Part shown: positions 29,179 through 39,410 of the stretch, piece after piece | Layout: every line of letters begins with the position of its first letter | Position numbering within the stretch: the stretch's first letter is position 1 | Assembly (NCBI RefSeq): GCF_030285625.1 | Contig: NZ_CP127294.1 | Location: 9,208,001 to 9,272,000 of the forward strand | DNA: 64,000 nucleotides | Reading direction: 5' to 3' | Origin: Amycolatopsis sp. 2-15 | GTDB lineage: Bacteria > Actinomycetota > Actinomycetes > Mycobacteriales > Pseudonocardiaceae | The notes under the pieces: model-generated | Told to the model about the DNA's origin: nothing | Databases searched by the model: none | What the model saw: only the letters and a program-made list of their open reading frames with translations | Program-made: the position numbers and the translations under genes

Positions 29179-30543
29179 ATGAGCCAGCTCGATCGGGTTG
29201 AACTTTCCAGGCGAGGTGCCGAGGAAGCGGCGCGGCTGGGCCGTTCGGAGGTCGAGGTGGTGGCGCTGACCTTCGTCGACAACTCCGGGATCTCGCGCGT
29301 GAAGGCGGTTCCGGTGAGCCGGCTCGCCGAGGTCGCGGCGTGGGGCGTGGGCGCGTCGAACTCGTTCGACTTCTTCCTGTGCACGGACACGATCACGTCC
29401 GGCGCATACTCGCTCGGCCCCGTCGGCGACCTGCGGCTGCACCCCGACCTCGACGCCCTCACGGTGCTCGCCGCGCAGCCGGGATGGGCCTGGGCGCCGG
29501 CGCTGCGCTACGACCAGGAAGGCGAGCCGCACCCGCAGGACTCGCGGGCGCTTGCGGCGACGGCAGTGGCGAAGCTGGCCGGACGCGGGTATTCGGCGCG
29601 GATGGCGTTCGAGCTCGAGTGGGTGGTCGCCGGGCCGAGCGGGGCGCCGGTGGCGGGGCCGGCGTACGGGTATTCGCGGCTGGCCGAGCAGTCGGCGTAC
29701 GTGCGGGACCTGGTGTCCGCTTTGGACAGTCAGCGCGTCGGGGTCGAACAGGTGCACCCGGAGTACGCGGCGGGGCAGTTCGAGGTCTCCGTGTCGGCCG
29801 ACGATCCGGTGCGCGCGGCGGACGTCGCGGTGCTGGCGCGGGAGACGATCCGCGCGGTGGGGACGAGCCACGGGTTGAAAACGTCGTTCACGCCGAAGTT
29901 CGAGCCCGGCGGGGTCGGCAACGGCGGGCACGTGCACTGCAGCCTGTGGGCGGGCGGGCGGAACCTGTGCGCCGGCGGCGACGGGGTGTTCGGGCTGAGT
30001 GAGTCGGCCGAGTCGTTCGCCGCGGGGATTTTCTGGCGGTTGCCGGCGTTGCTGGCCGTCGGGGCGCCGTCGGTGGTGAGTTACCTGAGGCTCGAACCGC
30101 ACCACTGGGCCGGCGTGTTCACCGCGTGGGGGCTGGAGAACCGGGAAACGCCGCTGCGGTTGGTGCGCGGCCCGGCGGGGAAACGGGACACGGCCGCGAA
30201 TTTCGAAGTGAAGTGCTTTGATCTCACGGCCAATCCGTATCTGGTCGTGGCCGGACTGCTGTTCGCGGGAATCGCGGGGCTCGACTCCGCCGCGCGGTTG
30301 CCGGAGCCGGTGGAGGTGGATCCGGGGACGTTGTCGGCCGGTGACGCCGCCGCCGCGGGAGTGGCGCGCCTCCCCCGTTCACTGGAGGAGGCCGTGGCCG
30401 CGTTCGTCGCCGACGACGTGCTGAAAACGGCCTTCGGCGCGGAACTGGCGACGACGTTGATGGACGTGCGCCGTGGCGAGATCAACGAACTGGGCGGGCT
30501 TGACGCCGACTCGTTGTGCGCCGTGATGCGCTGGCTCCACTGA
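29179..30543 (+). CDS. Glutamine-synthetase-like ligase (gamma-glutamyl amine type)
   Basis: 454 residues with a GS fold: metal/glutamate strands MAFELEWVVAG and EVSVSADDP, the ATP/glutamate loop GNGGHVHCSL and the C-terminal RDTAANFEVKCFDLTANPYL. In canonical GS the last stretch reads FExR; here the Arg is Lys, as in FluG/NodGS-like ligases. It is shorter at the N-terminus than GlnA and lacks the usual adenylylation Tyr region. It probably joins glutamate to an amine other than ammonia (ethanolamine, polyamine or aromatic amine), consistent with the adjacent permease and amidohydrolases. Substrate inferred. Confidence 0.82.
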   Translation: MSQLDRVELSRRGAEEAARLGRSEVEVVALTFVDNSGISRVKAVPVSRLAEVAAWGVGASNSFDFFLCTDTITSGAYSLGPVGDLRLHPDLDALTVLAAQPGWAWAPALRYDQEGEPHPQDSRALAATAVAKLAGRGYSARMAFELEWVVAGPSGAPVAGPAYGYSRLAEQSAYVRDLVSALDSQRVGVEQVHPEYAAGQFEVSVSADDPVRAADVAVLARETIRAVGTSHGLKTSFTPKFEPGGVGNGGHVHCSLWAGGRNLCAGGDGVFGLSESAESFAAGIFWRLPALLAVGAPSVVSYLRLEPHHWAGVFTAWGLENRETPLRLVRGPAGKRDTAANFEVKCFDLTANPYLVVAGLLFAGIAGLDSAARLPEPVEVDPGTLSAGDAAAAGVARLPRSLEEAVAAFVADDVLKTAFGAELATTLMDVRRGEINELGGLDADSLCAVMRWLH

Positions 30544-30545
30544 GC

Positions 30546-31217
30546 TCAGCCGAGCCGGGCGGCGACTTCCTCACGTAGCTGCGGCAGCTTGGCGTAGAGC
30601 CTGCCGCCCGGGCATTCGGTGTTGTAGTAGTCGCGGTGGCCCTTGATCTCGTCGACGGGGAAGCCGTACTGCTCGCAGACGTACGCGATGAAGACGACCA
30701 GCGAGTCCCACTGCGTTTGCGGCGGTTCGACCGAGGTGTAGGTGCCTTCGTTCTCGATGCCGATCGCGTTGTCGTTCTGGCCCGGGCAGTGGGCGGCGCG
30801 GACGATCTGGTTGCCGTTGCGCAGGGCGTCGAGGCTGCCGTGGCGGCCTTCCATGCGCTAGCCGCTGCGGGAGACCGTGAAGTGCTGGCCGGTGTCGGAC
30901 CACCCGTTGTTGTCGATGTGGTCGGCCTGATCGTCGCGCGCGACCTGGAACGCGTGGGCCGGCGAGTAGTCCGTGCTGTTGGGGCACGCGATGTGGTGGA
31001 CGAGCGCACGGTCGGCCCGGTGGTCGAGCGTCGTCAACGGATCGGCGGGCGGCCGCGCGCCCCACTCGGCGCAGCTGTAGACGCGGGGTTCGGTGGCCGC
31101 TTGGGCCCGGGCTTGGGCTCCGGCCCGTCCGGGCAGGAGCAGCCCGGCCGCGGTCACGGCGGTGAGGCCGGCGGCGCCACGAAGGAACGAGCGCCGGGGA
31201 AGGTGGGTGAATTCCAT
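30546..31217 (-). pseudogene. Tat-exported PGRP-type amidase with amber codon
   Basis: N-acetylmuramoyl-L-alanine amidase (PGRP/amidase-2) of about 223 residues. N-terminus: twin-arginine signal RRSFLRGAAGLTAV, then YSCAEWGARPPADP, the zinc His in ALVHHIACPNSTDY, and after the break NAIGIENEGTY and EIKGHRDYYNTECPGGRL. An in-frame TAG at 30858-30860 interrupts SRSG*RMEGRHGSLD where relatives normally have an aromatic or Gly residue. Both sides are in one frame with full homology. It is either a nonsense mutation or a base error. It converges with the GS-like gene, 2 bp apart. Confidence 0.75.
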
Positions 31218-31256
31218 GCGCCGAAGGGTGGGCGCGGCTCGGCCCGGCTGAAAGCG

Positions 31257-31335
31257 CCCCAATGTGGCGTTGGTTGCGCTCAACGCACCCAATGCGGCGT
31301 TCGGTGCGTTGAGCGCAACCAACGCCGCATTGGGG
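31257..31335 (-). repeat. Intergenic inverted repeat, family 1, copy A
   Basis: Two 31-bp arms (31257-31287 and 31305-31335) match with one mismatch around a 17-bp spacer that is itself a partial arm copy (CCCAATGCGGCGTTCGG). The ends are CCCC/GGGG. It lies 27 bp past the trpA stop. Related copies occur at 45606 and 62789. A terminator-like role for trpA is likely; the conserved sequence suggests a dispersed repeat family. Confidence 0.85.
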
Positions 31336-31362
31336 TGAGGTGGGCAGGGAGGAGGAGAGGGG

Positions 31363-32157
31363 TCAGGCCCGGGCCGGAGCCCGGCGCACGCCGTCCGCGA
31401 GCTCCTCCGCCAGCTTCCGCACCCCGTCGACGCTGCCCTCGGCCGCGGCCGTTACCAGGGCGGACCCGACGATCACCGCGTCGGCGAAGCCGGCCACCTG
31501 GGCGGCCTGGTCGCCGGAGCGGACGCCGAGGCCGACGCCGATCGGGAGGTGCGTGTGGGCCCGCGTGCGGCGGACCAGGTCTTCCGCGTGTACGCCCACC
31601 GCGTCGCGGGCGCCCGTGACGCCCATGACCGCGGTGGCGTAGATGAAGCCGGACGACGCGGCGGTGGTCAGTGCCAGCCGCTCCTCCGACGACGACGGCG
31701 CCACCAGGAAGATGCGGTCCAGACCGTGGGCCTCGGACGCGGCCGTCCACTCGGCGGCCTCGTCGGGGATCAGGTCCGGCGTGATCATGCCCAGCCCGCC
31801 GGCCGACGCGAGGTCGCGCGCGAAGCGGTCCACGCCGTAGCGGTGCACGGGGTTCCAGTACGTCATGACCACGGCCTTGCCGCCGCGCGCCGACACCGAC
31901 TCGACGACCTCGAAGAGGTGCTTGAGCTTGAACCCGCTCGCCAGCGCCGACTCGGCGGCGGCCTGGATGGTGGGCCCGTCCATCACCGGGTCGGAGTACG
32001 GGACGCCGATCTCGAGCAGGTCCGCGCCGCCGTCGATCGTGGCGGCCAGCAATTCCTTCGAGCCGTCGACCGAGGGAAAGCCGGCGGGCAGGTAGCCGAC
32101 CAGCGCCGCCCGGCCTTCCGACCGCGTCGCCGCGAAGACGTCGTCGAGCGCGCTCAC
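31363..32157 (-). CDS. trpA: Tryptophan synthase alpha subunit
   Basis: 264 residues. It cleaves indole-3-glycerol phosphate to indole for TrpB. Visible: the [19 protein letters not shown] loop with catalytic Glu and Asp, and phosphate-binding [15 protein letters not shown] and AVIVGSALV. The GTG start overlaps the trpB stop as GTGA. It is last in the trpC-trpB-trpA run and is followed by the family 1 inverted repeat. Confidence 0.96.
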   Translation of the reverse strand: MSALDDVFAATRSEGRAALVGYLPAGFPSVDGSKELLAATIDGGADLLEIGVPYSDPVMDGPTIQAAAESALASGFKLKHLFEVVESVSARGGKAVVMTYWNPVHRYGVDRFARDLASAGGLGMITPDLIPDEAAEWTAASEAHGLDRIFLVAPSSSEERLALTTAASSGFIYATAVMGVTGARDAVGVHAEDLVRRTRAHTHLPIGVGLGVRSGDQAAQVAGFADAVIVGSALVTAAAEGSVDGVRKLAEELADGVRRAPARA

Positions 32158-33374
32158 TGGTCCTCCCCGTCCACGAGGCCGAACCACTTGGCCGCGGTGT
32201 CCATGTCCTTGTCGCCGCGCCCCGAGAGGTTCACGACGATGAGGCCCTCGGGCCCGAGCTCACGGCCGAGCACCAGCGCGCCGGCCAGCGCGTGGGCCGA
32301 CTCGATCGCCGGGATGATGCCCTCGGTGCGCGAGAGCAGCCGGAACGCGTCCATGGCCTCGGCGTCGGTCACCGGGCGGTACTCGGCCCGGCCGGAGTCC
32401 TTGAGCCACGCGTGCTCCGGGCCGACGCCCGGGTAGTCGAGCCCGGCCGAGATGGAGTGCGACTCCACCGTCTGGCCGTCCTCGTCCTGCAGCAGGTACG
32501 ACATCGCGCCGTGCAGGTTGCCCGGGGTGCCCTTGGTGAGCGTGGCGCCGTGGCGGTTGCCGTCGATGCCCTCGCCGCCCGGCTCGAGGCCGACCAGCCG
32601 CACCGACGGGTCGTCGTAGAAGCCCGAGAAGATGCCGATGGCGTTGGACCCTCCGCCGACGCACGCGGCGACGACGTCGGGCAGCCGGCCGGTCTGCTCC
32701 AGGATCTGCTCGCGCGCTTCCTCGCCGATGACCTTGTGGAAGTTGCGCACCATCATCGGGAACGGGTACGGCCCCGCGGCGGTGCCGAAGATGTAGTGCG
32801 TGGTCTCGGAGTTGGTCACCCAGTCGCGCAAGGCCTCGTTGATGGCGTCCTTGAGCGTGCGAGAACCGGTCTTGACCGGCACGACCTCGGCGCCGAGCAG
32901 CTTCATGCGCGCGACGTTGAGAGCCTGGCGCTCGGTGTCGACCTCGCCCATGTAGACCAGGCATTCCAGGTCGAGCAGCGCGCACGCGGTGGCCGTGGCC
33001 ACGCCGTGCTGGCCCGCGCCGGTCTCGGCGATCACGCGCTTCTTGCCCATGCGCTTGGTGAGCAGCGCCTGGCCGAGCACGTTGTTGATCTTGTGAGAAC
33101 CGGTGTGGTTGAGGTCCTCGCGCTTGAGGAACACCCGCGCGCCCCCGGCGTGCTCGCCGAAGCGCTTGGCCTCGGTGAGCAGCGACGGGCGGCCCGCGTA
33201 GTCCTTGAGCAGGCGGCGCAGCTCACCGGTGAACTCCGGGTCGCGGCGCGCCTTGTCGTACTCGGCCGCGACCTCGTCGACGACGCCGATCAGCGCTTCC
33301 GGCATGAACCGGCCGCCGTACGGCCCGTAGTAGCCGCGCTCGTCCGGGTCGTGCTTGCTGTGCTCTTCGGTCAC
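32154..33374 (-). CDS. trpB: Tryptophan synthase beta subunit
   Basis: 406 residues, the PLP enzyme joining indole and serine. The PLP lysine is in [20 protein letters not shown], with the substrate loop AETGAGQHG and the phosphate-binding [17 protein letters not shown] start overlaps the trpC stop as GTGA (33371-33374); its own stop overlaps the trpA start in the same way, so all three are coupled. Confidence 0.97.
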   Translation of the reverse strand: MTEEHSKHDPDERGYYGPYGGRFMPEALIGVVDEVAAEYDKARRDPEFTGELRRLLKDYAGRPSLLTEAKRFGEHAGGARVFLKREDLNHTGSHKINNVLGQALLTKRMGKKRVIAETGAGQHGVATATACALLDLECLVYMGEVDTERQALNVARMKLLGAEVVPVKTGSRTLKDAINEALRDWVTNSETTHYIFGTAAGPYPFPMMVRNFHKVIGEEAREQILEQTGRLPDVVAACVGGGSNAIGIFSGFYDDPSVRLVGLEPGGEGIDGNRHGATLTKGTPGNLHGAMSYLLQDEDGQTVESHSISAGLDYPGVGPEHAWLKDSGRAEYRPVTDAEAMDAFRLLSRTEGIIPAIESAHALAGALVLGRELGPEGLIVVNLSGRGDKDMDTAAKWFGLVDGEDQ

Positions 33375-34180
33375 CGCGACGGCCTCGGGCAGGCGGGGTG
33401 CGAACCGGCGGTGACGAGCTTCACCAGCGCGCCCTTCGGGTCGCCGGAGGCCACCAGGCCTTCGCCGACCAGCACTGCGTCGGCACCCTGGCCGGCGTAG
33501 GACATCAGGTCGCCGGGGCCGCGGACGCCGGACTCGGCGACCTTGAACACCTCGAACGGCAGCCCCGGGGCGAGGCGGGAGAACACGTCCCGGTCGACTT
33601 CCAGCGTGTGCAGGTTGCGGGCGTTGACGCCGATCACCTGGGCACCGGCCTCGAGGGCGCGGTCGGCCTCTTCGGCGTTGTGGATCTCCACGAGCGCGGT
33701 CATGCCGAGCGACTCGACGCGGTCGAGCAGCGCGGCCAGCGCGTTCTGCTCCAGCGCGGCGACGATCAGCAGCACCATGTCCGCGCCGTGCAGGCGCGCC
33801 TCGTGGACCTGGTACGGGCTGACGATGAAGTCCTTGCGCAGCACCGGAATGTCGACGGCCGCGCGCACCGCGTCGAGGTCGGCGAGCGAACCGCCGAAGC
33901 GGCGCTGCTCGGTGAGCACGCTGATCACGCGCGCGCCGCCGTCCTCGTAGTCCTTGGCCAGGGACGCGGGGTCGGCGATCGGGGCGAGGTCGCCCTTGGA
34001 GGGACTGCGCCGCTTCACCTCGGCGATCACGCCGATGCCCGACTCACGCAGGGCGGCCATCACGTCCCGGGGCGCCGGCGCCTTGGCCGCGCGGGCCTTC
34101 AGCTCGTCGAAAGGCAGGGCGGACTCGCGCACGGCGAGGTCCTCCCGCACACCGGCGACGATGTCTTCGAGCACGCTCAC
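33371..34180 (-). CDS. trpC: Indole-3-glycerol-phosphate synthase
   Basis: 269 residues. Visible: [18 protein letters not shown] with catalytic Glu and Lys, [49 protein letters not shown] and [13 protein letters not shown] start 34180 begins the conserved [14 protein letters not shown]; it is preceded by the 12-bp palindrome CGGGTGCACCCG. The 154-bp gap before it (34181-34334) has a TAGCAT hexamer near the middle that could be a separate promoter. No Trp-rich leader peptide was seen. Confidence 0.96.
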   Translation of the reverse strand: MSVLEDIVAGVREDLAVRESALPFDELKARAAKAPAPRDVMAALRESGIGVIAEVKRRSPSKGDLAPIADPASLAKDYEDGGARVISVLTEQRRFGGSLADLDAVRAAVDIPVLRKDFIVSPYQVHEARLHGADMVLLIVAALEQNALAALLDRVESLGMTALVEIHNAEEADRALEAGAQVIGVNARNLHTLEVDRDVFSRLAPGLPFEVFKVAESGVRGPGDLMSYAGQGADAVLVGEGLVASGDPKGALVKLVTAGSHPACPRPSR

Positions 34181-34334
34181 CGGGTGCACCCGCCCGTCGG
34201 CGAAATCATCGATCCTGTCGCAAGTTCGCTCACAAAAACCTTCCCCTTCCCGCCGAAACGATGCTAACCCCCGTTCGAAGACCGGCCCGTTCCGGGTGCA
34301 CGCCTTGCTCCGAATGCGCTTCGGTATCCGGCGC

Positions 34335-35222
34335 TCACCTGCTCGCGGTGGGGTCCTCACCCTCGGAAAGCGCCTCCCACAGCTCGATGTCCGGATCACG
34401 CTTGGCGCGCTGGGCGCCCGGCGCCGCGTACCGGGTGCCGAGCCGCCGCGCGGTACCCGCACCCTTGACTGCGACCAACCCCGCGACGACGAGGAGAATT
34501 CCGCCCAGCACCGCCAGCCCGCGGCCGAGCAACAGCTCGGTGACGGGCAATCCGGGTGCCCAGCCGGTGAACTTGACGCCGTTCACGCCGGTCCAGACGC
34601 CCGCGACGCCCGCCAGCGCCAGCACGACGCCCAGGATCCGCCGCGCCCAGCCGCCGGTGGCGATCACACCCGCGACGCCGGCCAGCGCCAGCAACGCCAG
34701 CGGCACGAGCGCCGTGGCGCGCTGTTCGCCGTCTTCGGTGTAGAGCTGCGTGCCGAGCACGCCGCCGTCGCGGAACTCGGCGAACCACGCGAGCTTGGAC
34801 GCGCCCCACAACGCGAGCGCGCCCAGCAACAGGCCGACGACGATCATCCACAGTGGACGACGCGAGGGCTTGGCCGGGGTTTTCGGTGTGGTGGTGGAGG
34901 ATTCCGCGCCGGATCGCGCCGGGCCAGAGGTCGGCGGTGGTTCGGCCGGGCCGGGTTCGGGGTGCGCGGATGCGGCCGGGGTATCGGCACCGGATCGCGC
35001 CGAACCGGTCGGCCGCAGCGGTTCGGCCGCGCCCGGATCGGGCCGCGATCGGTCGCCCGGGGCAGCTTCGTCCGCCGACGAACGGACCCGCGAGGTGCCT
35101 TCCCCCGCCGCGCCGAGCGGGCGACCACCGGGCGCCGCGGCGGGTTCCGTGCGGTCGGGCCGCGACGTCGTTCCCGGATCGGTGCCCGCGGGTTCTCCCT
35201 GCTCAGGCACTTGCTCAGACAC
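34335..35222 (-). CDS. Trp-operon-associated membrane protein
   Basis: 295 residues: a Pro/Glu/Ser-rich soluble N-terminus (about 1-120) and about four membrane helices ([80 protein letters not shown]). It matches the Trp_oprn_chp membrane protein found between trpE and trpC in actinobacteria. Its role is unknown; a transport or sensing role for tryptophan intermediates has been guessed. The GTG start overlaps the trpE stop by 8 bp. Confidence 0.88.
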   Translation of the reverse strand: MSEQVPEQGEPAGTDPGTTSRPDRTEPAAAPGGRPLGAAGEGTSRVRSSADEAAPGDRSRPDPGAAEPLRPTGSARSGADTPAASAHPEPGPAEPPPTSGPARSGAESSTTTPKTPAKPSRRPLWMIVVGLLLGALALWGASKLAWFAEFRDGGVLGTQLYTEDGEQRATALVPLALLALAGVAGVIATGGWARRILGVVLALAGVAGVWTGVNGVKFTGWAPGLPVTELLLGRGLAVLGGILLVVAGLVAVKGAGTARRLGTRYAAPGAQRAKRDPDIELWEALSEGEDPTASR

Positions 35223-36786
35223 CGGCGGAGTCCTCGGCCGGATCCAGCTCGCCCGCGGGGACCATGGTCTGGGCCGCCGCGACGGCCGAGAGCACCGTGC
35301 GCGCCTTGTTCAGCGACTCGGTGTCCTCGTAGTCGGCCACGGAGTCGGCGACCACGCCGCCGCCGGCCTGGACGTAGGCGACGCCGTCGCGCATCAGCGC
35401 GGTGCGGATGGCGATGGCGGTGTCGGCGTCGCCCGCGAAGTCGAGGTAGCCGACGACGCCGCCGTACAGGGCGCGGCGCACGGGCTCGAGCTCCTCGATC
35501 AGCTGCATCGCGCGCACCTTCGGCGCACCCGAGAGCGTGCCGGCCGGGAAGCACGCGGTGACCGCGTCGAAGGCCGTCTTGCCCTCGGCAAGCTCGCCCG
35601 TGACGGTGGACACGATGTGCATCACGTGGCTGTAGCGCTCGATCTGGAAGAAGTCGACCACGTGCACGCTGCCGGGGCGGCAGACCTTGCCGAGGTCGTT
35701 GCGGCCGAGGTCGACGAGCATGAGGTGCTCGGCGCGTTCCTTCTCGTCGGCCAGCAGGTCCTTGGCCAGCTGCGCGTCCTCCTCCGGGTCGGCGCCGCGC
35801 CAGCGCGTGCCCGCGATGGGGTGCGTGGTCGCGCGGCCGTCGCGCACGGTGACCAGCGACTCGGGGCTGGAGCCGACGATGTCGAAGCCCTCCAGCCGCA
35901 GCAGGTACATGTACGGGCTCGGGTTGGAGGTGCGCAGCACGCGGTAGACGTCGAGCGCGTCGGCGCCGGTCTCGATCTCGAACCGTTGCGACGGCACGAC
36001 CTGGAACGCTTCGCCGGCCTTGATCGCTTCCACGGCCTTGTCGACGGCGGCGTGGAAGTCCTCCTTCGTGCGGCGGCGCTTGAACTCCGGCGCCGGCCGG
36101 TCGAACGTCGCGACGGTGGGCGGCGCGGGCACGCGCAGCTGCTCGGTCATGGCCGAGAGGCGCTCCAGCGCGCTGTCGTAGGCCGCGTCCACGCGCTCGG
36201 GCGAGTCGTCCCAGTTGACCGCGTTCGCGATCAGCGTGACGGTGCCTTCGTGGTGGTCGAACGCCGCGAGGTCGGTGGCCAGGAGCATGGTCAGCTCGGG
36301 GATGTCGAGGTCGCGCTCAGCGAGCTCGGGCAGCTTCTCCAGCCAGCGCACGGCGTCGTAGCCGATGTAGCCCACCATGCCGCCGGTGAGCGGCGGCAGG
36401 CCGGGCAACGGCTCGGTGTGCAGCGCCTCGACGGTCGCGCGCAGCACCTGCAGCGGGTCGCCCTCGGTGGGCAGGCCGACGGGCGGCGTGCCGGTCCACA
36501 CGGCCTTGCCGTCGCGCACGGTCAGCGCGGCCGGGCTGCGCACGCCCACGAACGACCAGCGCGACCACGACTTGCCGTTCTCCGCCGACTCGAACAGGAA
36601 CGTGCCGGGCCGGTCGGCGCCGAGCTTGCGGTAGATCCCGAGCGGGGTCTCCCCGTCGGCGAGGACCTTGCGCACCACGGGGATCACGCGGCGGCCTTCG
36701 GCGAGGGCGCGGAACTCGGCGCGCGAAGGGCTGACCGGGCCGGGCCCGGCGGATTTGCCGGCTGCTGAGCTGACCATGGGCCCCAT
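35215..36786 (-). CDS. trpE: Anthranilate synthase component I
   Basis: Up to 523 residues. It converts chorismate to anthranilate with a glutaminase partner not found in this window. Visible: N-terminal regulatory region with [19 protein letters not shown], and catalytic motifs [34 protein letters not shown], and [20 protein letters not shown]. Two ATG codons, 36786 and 36777, are possible. A CACAAT hexamer at 36785-36790 would give a leaderless start at 36777. trpD, trpG and trpF are absent here; PriA probably covers TrpF. Confidence 0.94.
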   Translation of the reverse strand: MGPMVSSAAGKSAGPGPVSPSRAEFRALAEGRRVIPVVRKVLADGETPLGIYRKLGADRPGTFLFESAENGKSWSRWSFVGVRSPAALTVRDGKAVWTGTPPVGLPTEGDPLQVLRATVEALHTEPLPGLPPLTGGMVGYIGYDAVRWLEKLPELAERDLDIPELTMLLATDLAAFDHHEGTVTLIANAVNWDDSPERVDAAYDSALERLSAMTEQLRVPAPPTVATFDRPAPEFKRRRTKEDFHAAVDKAVEAIKAGEAFQVVPSQRFEIETGADALDVYRVLRTSNPSPYMYLLRLEGFDIVGSSPESLVTVRDGRATTHPIAGTRWRGADPEEDAQLAKDLLADEKERAEHLMLVDLGRNDLGKVCRPGSVHVVDFFQIERYSHVMHIVSTVTGELAEGKTAFDAVTACFPAGTLSGAPKVRAMQLIEELEPVRRALYGGVVGYLDFAGDADTAIAIRTALMRDGVAYVQAGGGVVADSVADYEDTESLNKARTVLSAVAAAQTMVPAGELDPAEDSAGV

Positions 36787-36821
36787 TGTGCCGCGCGGGC
36801 CCCGGCGGACCTTGGGCGGCC

Positions 36822-36867
36822 CTTGAATTCAGCACCTGTTGAATTCAAGGAGGCGACGAGTCATAGT
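36822..36867 (+). promoter_or_regulatory. TetR operator and leaderless promoter
   Basis: Inverted repeat CTTGAATTCA (36822-36831) and TGAATTCAAG (36840-36849), 8 bp apart; each half is itself nearly palindromic. The -35 TTGAAT (36839) with CATAGT (36862-36867) at 17 bp predicts a start at 36874, exactly the GTG of the TetR gene. A TetR dimer here would cover the -35 region and could also affect trpE. Confidence 0.65.
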
Positions 36868-36873
36868 GGACCC

Positions 36874-37482
36874 GTGAGCACCGAAGACACTACCGCCCGC
36901 AGACGCGGCCGCCGGCCCGCCGGACAGGACACCCGCACAGCGCTGATCGAGGCCGCGCGCACGGTGTTCGCGGAGCACGGCTACGAACGCGCCACCGTGC
37001 GCGCGATCGCCGCCCGCGCCGGCGTCGACGCGGCCATGGTCAACCACTGGTTCGGCGGCAAGGAGGGCCTGTTCGCCCAGGCCGTGCTCGAGCTGCCGTT
37101 CTCCCCGCTCGAACTGCTCGCGACCCTGCGCGACGGCCCCGACGACAAGCTGGGCGAACGCATCGTCCGCGTCTTCGTCACCCGCTGGGACGGCGCCGGC
37201 GGCGACACGTTCCAGGCGCTCATCCGCAGCGTTGCGGGCCACGAGCTGGCCGCCACCGTGCTGCGCGAGTTCTTCTCGCGCTTCTTCGCCGAGGTGATCG
37301 GCGACATCGGCGCCGACCAGGCCGGGCTGCGGACCACGCTGTGCGCCTCGCAGGTCGTGGGCCTCGGCATGGTCCGCTACATCGCCCGCTTCGAGCCGAT
37401 CGCGTCGGCCGAGGTCGAAACCCTCGTCACGGCGATCGCGCCGAACCTGCAGCGGTACCTGACGGGCGATCTCGGGCTCTAG
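36874..37482 (+). CDS. TetR-family transcriptional regulator
   Basis: 202 residues. The N-terminal HTH (RTALIEAARTVFAEHGYERA ... IAARAGVDAAMVNHWFGGKE) is typical TetR; the C-terminal ligand domain is not diagnostic (TetR_C type with VVGLGMVRYIARFEP). The chosen GTG gives the usual basic leader RRRGRRPAGQDTR. It is divergent from trpE across a 46-bp operator and promoter, suggesting autoregulation. No obvious transporter neighbours it; the DUF3592 gene converges and overlaps its stop by a few bases. Confidence 0.9.
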   Translation: MSTEDTTARRRGRRPAGQDTRTALIEAARTVFAEHGYERATVRAIAARAGVDAAMVNHWFGGKEGLFAQAVLELPFSPLELLATLRDGPDDKLGERIVRVFVTRWDGAGGDTFQALIRSVAGHELAATVLREFFSRFFAEVIGDIGADQAGLRTTLCASQVVGLGMVRYIARFEPIASAEVETLVTAIAPNLQRYLTGDLGL

Positions 37483-38465
37483 GTCCAGCGCGTGGACACC
37501 GCCGGCACGGAGACCGCCTTCGCGGCCCTCGCCGCCGATCCACGCGCGCCCGGGTTCGTGGCGCTGGAGGAACGAGTAGCGGCCGGGCAGCATCGCGAGG
37601 GTGCGGACCTTCCGCCGCGCACTGCCGGTGACGCGCAGCGACAGCGTCTGGTGCGCGCCGTCCGGGCTCGCGGCGATGATCGTGACAGGCACCCAGCTTC
37701 GACCGGGCCGTTGCGCAGGAACGAATAGCGCCCGCGGACCGCCGCGACGGTGCGGACGGCGAGCCGCGCGCCGCCGGGGAGGTCGAGGCGCAGCAGCTGG
37801 TAGCCGCCGGAGGAGCCGAACACGACGGCGGTGACGGGTTCCCAGCCGGATTTGCGCGCGCTTCGGCGCCGGCGGGCCCAGCCCAGCGCGTACGCGATCA
37901 GCCACGGGAAGACGAGCAACGCCAGGACCACGGGGATCACGACGAAGGCCGTCCCGACGTTGCTGACGTTCTCCTCGTCGTCGGTGCGCACGCGCTGCGG
38001 ATCGGCCGGGTCGTAGTAAACCTGGACGCGCTCGTTCTCGACGTACTCGTCGTCCGAGTCGCGGTTGATCACCGCTTGCGCGAGAACGTCGCCGACGGGG
38101 TAGTCCACGGTGATGGTCGGCGCACTCCGCACGGGTGTGTACACGGCGACCACTCGCCCCTCGACCTTCGTGCCGTGGTCGATTAGCCAGGTGGATCTGT
38201 TGTGCAGCAAGGAAATCACGGTGACCGCCACGGGGATGATCAGGAACCACGCCGTCGCCGCGGCCGCCGCGCGCCAGAACCCCTGGCGCAGCGCGCGATC
38301 CCACGCGTCGGGGTCTGCGGGTCCCCGTGTGGCGCGTTGCCGCTGGGCTTGCTCGTGTTGCGTCAGGCGATGCCGTTTGGCACAGGGCCGTCTCGCGGGC
38401 TGGTCTTCAGTGGGTAGGAGAGGTTCGTCGTCTTCTTGGCGCGGGGGTTCACCCGCGGCGGTCAT
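37479..38465 (-). pseudogene. DUF3592-type membrane protein with two frame breaks
   Basis: The N-terminal frame (ALRQGFWRAAAAATAWFLII ... VVAVYTPVRSAPTITVDYPV ... VYYDPADPQRVRTDDEENVS) has two membrane helices and a conserved VYYDPxDP motif. Near 37705-37712 the frame breaks after RNGP and continues one frame over as GRSWVPVTIIAASPDG. It returns to the first frame near 37525 to end AKAVSVPAVSTRWT, which aligns with the tail of the intact paralogue next door. One lost C in a C-run plus one extra base would explain both. Start ATG 38465 follows GATCTGGGG. Function unknown; DUF3592 members are membrane proteins. Confidence 0.65.
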
Positions 38466-38600
38466 CCCCAGATCCATCAGGAGAGCGTACAACCGGAAAA
38501 TCTCGTTCCACCAGCGAAAAAGCTGCGATTGAGAACACCGGCGGCGAAGGCAACCGAACGGACCGGCCGGGCGTGATGACTCATTCTCGCGTGCCCTCGT

Positions 38601-39338
38601 TCACTGGGTCCGGCGCGGGCCGGTCGCCTTCAGCGCCACCGCGCGCGGACCGCCACGGCGGGAACCGTTGGGCAGCACCAGAACGAACCGGCGGCCCGAC
38701 CCCGCGACCTTAGCGCCGGCCCGGCGATTGCCCTCCGCAGGAGGCACGCGCGTCAGCGCCGTCGCGCGGGCGACCAGCCGACGGCCGCCGATGGTGAAGC
38801 GGACGACCTGCGGGCGGTCGACGGGGTCGTGGGCCTGGACGCGGACGGGCCGCCAACCCGTGCGGCGGGCGAGCCGGCGACGGCGCGCCCACGCCACGGC
38901 GACCGACAGCATCAGCGGGACGAGGATCAGCACGAAAAGCAGCGGGATGGAGAAGACCGCCATCCAGCCGTCGCCGACGTTCTGTTCGTCCGCGGTCCGC
39001 ACGTGGGTCGGGGCGTCGGGGTCGTAGAACACCGAGACCGGTTCGCCCATTTCGTAGTCGCGGTCGGAGTCGCGGTTGATCTGGGCCTGCTCGGGGACGC
39101 CGCCGGCGGTGTAGGCGACCGTGACGGTGGGCGTGCCGTCGCCGTCGCGGGGCGTGCCGACCGCCACGACCTTGCCCGTGACCTCGGTGCCGTGGTCGAG
39201 CAGGTAGTCGGCGCGGCTGCCCTGCCACGCGATGCCCAGCGCCGACGCCGGCACCACCAGCAAGCACAGCACGGCCCAGCCGACCGCGCGCCAGAACTGC
39301 CGGCGCAGCACACGGTCCCAGGTCGCCGAATCGGTCAT
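38601..39338 (-). CDS. DUF3592-type membrane protein
   Basis: 245 residues. It begins TDSATWDRVLRRQFWRAVGW with a first membrane helix, an extracytoplasmic beta segment (VTGKVVAVGTPRDGDGTPTV), the motif VSVFYDPDAPTHVRTADEQN, a second helix, then a basic cytoplasmic domain. It is a close paralogue of the broken gene at 37479 and shares its promoter-side sequence. GGAG precedes the ATG by 7 nt. Role unknown. Confidence 0.82.
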   Translation of the reverse strand: MTDSATWDRVLRRQFWRAVGWAVLCLLVVPASALGIAWQGSRADYLLDHGTEVTGKVVAVGTPRDGDGTPTVTVAYTAGGVPEQAQINRDSDRDYEMGEPVSVFYDPDAPTHVRTADEQNVGDGWMAVFSIPLLFVLILVPLMLSVAVAWARRRRLARRTGWRPVRVQAHDPVDRPQVVRFTIGGRRLVARATALTRVPPAEGNRRAGAKVAGSGRRFVLVLPNGSRRGGPRAVALKATGPRRTQ

Positions 39339-39410
39339 CCCCAGCTCCATTCGCCGAGCGTAAAGTCCGGAAATGACACTCCACCAGAGAGCGCAACGGG
39401 AAACACCGGG

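Noticed and set aside
34181..34334. Trp attenuator leader before trpC
   Set aside because: No short reading frame with consecutive Trp codons and no attenuator-type pair of alternative hairpins was found.
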